From an uncultured Lachnospiraceae bacterium (lineage in GTDB: Bacteria > Bacillota > Clostridia > Lachnospirales > Lachnospiraceae), in NCBI GenBank assembly GCA_902783095.1, contig CACZPX010000091.1, forward strand, positions 1 to 5,838: 5,838 nucleotides of DNA. The letters run 5' to 3'. Below, in pieces: positions 5,744-5,838 of the stretch. The position numbers were made by a program, and so were the translations under genes. The first letter of the stretch is position 1. Each line of letters opens with the position of its first letter. Under the pieces are notes generated by a model that had not been told where the DNA came from, made no database searches, and saw nothing but the letters and a program-made list of their open reading frames with translations.

Positions 5744-5838
5744 ACCAGGCCCTCCAGTTTGTCCGTCTTGAAGATCACGCGGTACAGGTAGATCAGCAGG
5801 CTCGTGAGCACCAGAAGCACCACGGAGAGCGCCGCCGC
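5740..5838 (-). CDS. potB: PotB-type ABC transporter permease, C-terminal end only
   Basis: An open frame enters from the right edge and gives 32 residues ending in TGA at 5742-5740. It consists of one hydrophobic segment (LSVVLLVLTSLLIYLY) and a short cationic/acidic tail (RVIFKTDKLEGLV), the usual end of a PotB permease. The stop overlaps the ATG of potC by ATGA, and the order potB-potC-potD is the standard one. The identification rests mainly on this position because the diagnostic EAA loop lies outside the window. Confidence 0.8.
   Translation of the reverse strand, partial: AAALSVVLLVLTSLLIYLYRVIFKTDKLEGLV

Overview
The window looks like chromosomal DNA from a Gram-positive anaerobe of the Clostridia (Lachnospiraceae/Oscillospiraceae type). 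The reasons are lipoproteins with lipobox signal peptides, strong GGAGG ribosome sites before every complete gene, an XRE regulator fused to a membrane domain, and a PotD-type binding protein with an acidic/Thr-rich linker after its lipobox. This placement is an inference from gene style, not from a marker gene.

Layout, left to right. (1) Positions 3-1262, minus strand: a 419-residue predicted lipoprotein of no family I recognise, built from two degenerate copies of one domain. It is visibly poorer in G+C (about 48% in lines I counted) than the rest (about 60%). (2) Positions 1263-1605: a 343-base divergent intergenic region. It holds a good promoter for the lipoprotein, a likely extended -10 promoter for the regulator, a perfect operator-like palindrome just upstream of that -10, and a structured, repeat-containing leader. 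(3) Positions 1606-2616, plus strand: an XRE-family DNA-binding protein with about six membrane segments, four of which form a tandem duplication. A strong terminator follows. (4) Positions 2707-5838, minus strand: a cluster read potB(partial)-potC-potD-pcp-terminator-cdd.

The potBCD genes overlap by ATGA at both junctions and encode the permeases and binding lipoprotein of a PotABCD-type ABC importer. The ATPase gene would lie beyond the right edge or elsewhere. The binding protein keeps the PotD fold signatures but has changed most of the residues that hold polyamines in E. coli PotD, so its ligand may not be spermidine or putrescine. A complete pyroglutamyl-peptidase I gene (pcp) sits 39 bases behind it with no terminator between them, and a strong terminator closes that unit. 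Cytidine deaminase (cdd) starts only 40 bases beyond the T-run of that terminator, so it must depend on read-through or on a promoter inside pcp.

No RNA genes, CRISPR arrays, transposases or attachment sites were seen. The most unusual content is the two-domain lipoprotein, the duplicated membrane sensor of the regulator with its structured leader, and the altered ligand pocket of the binding protein. None of these amounts to a clearly new system on sequence alone.
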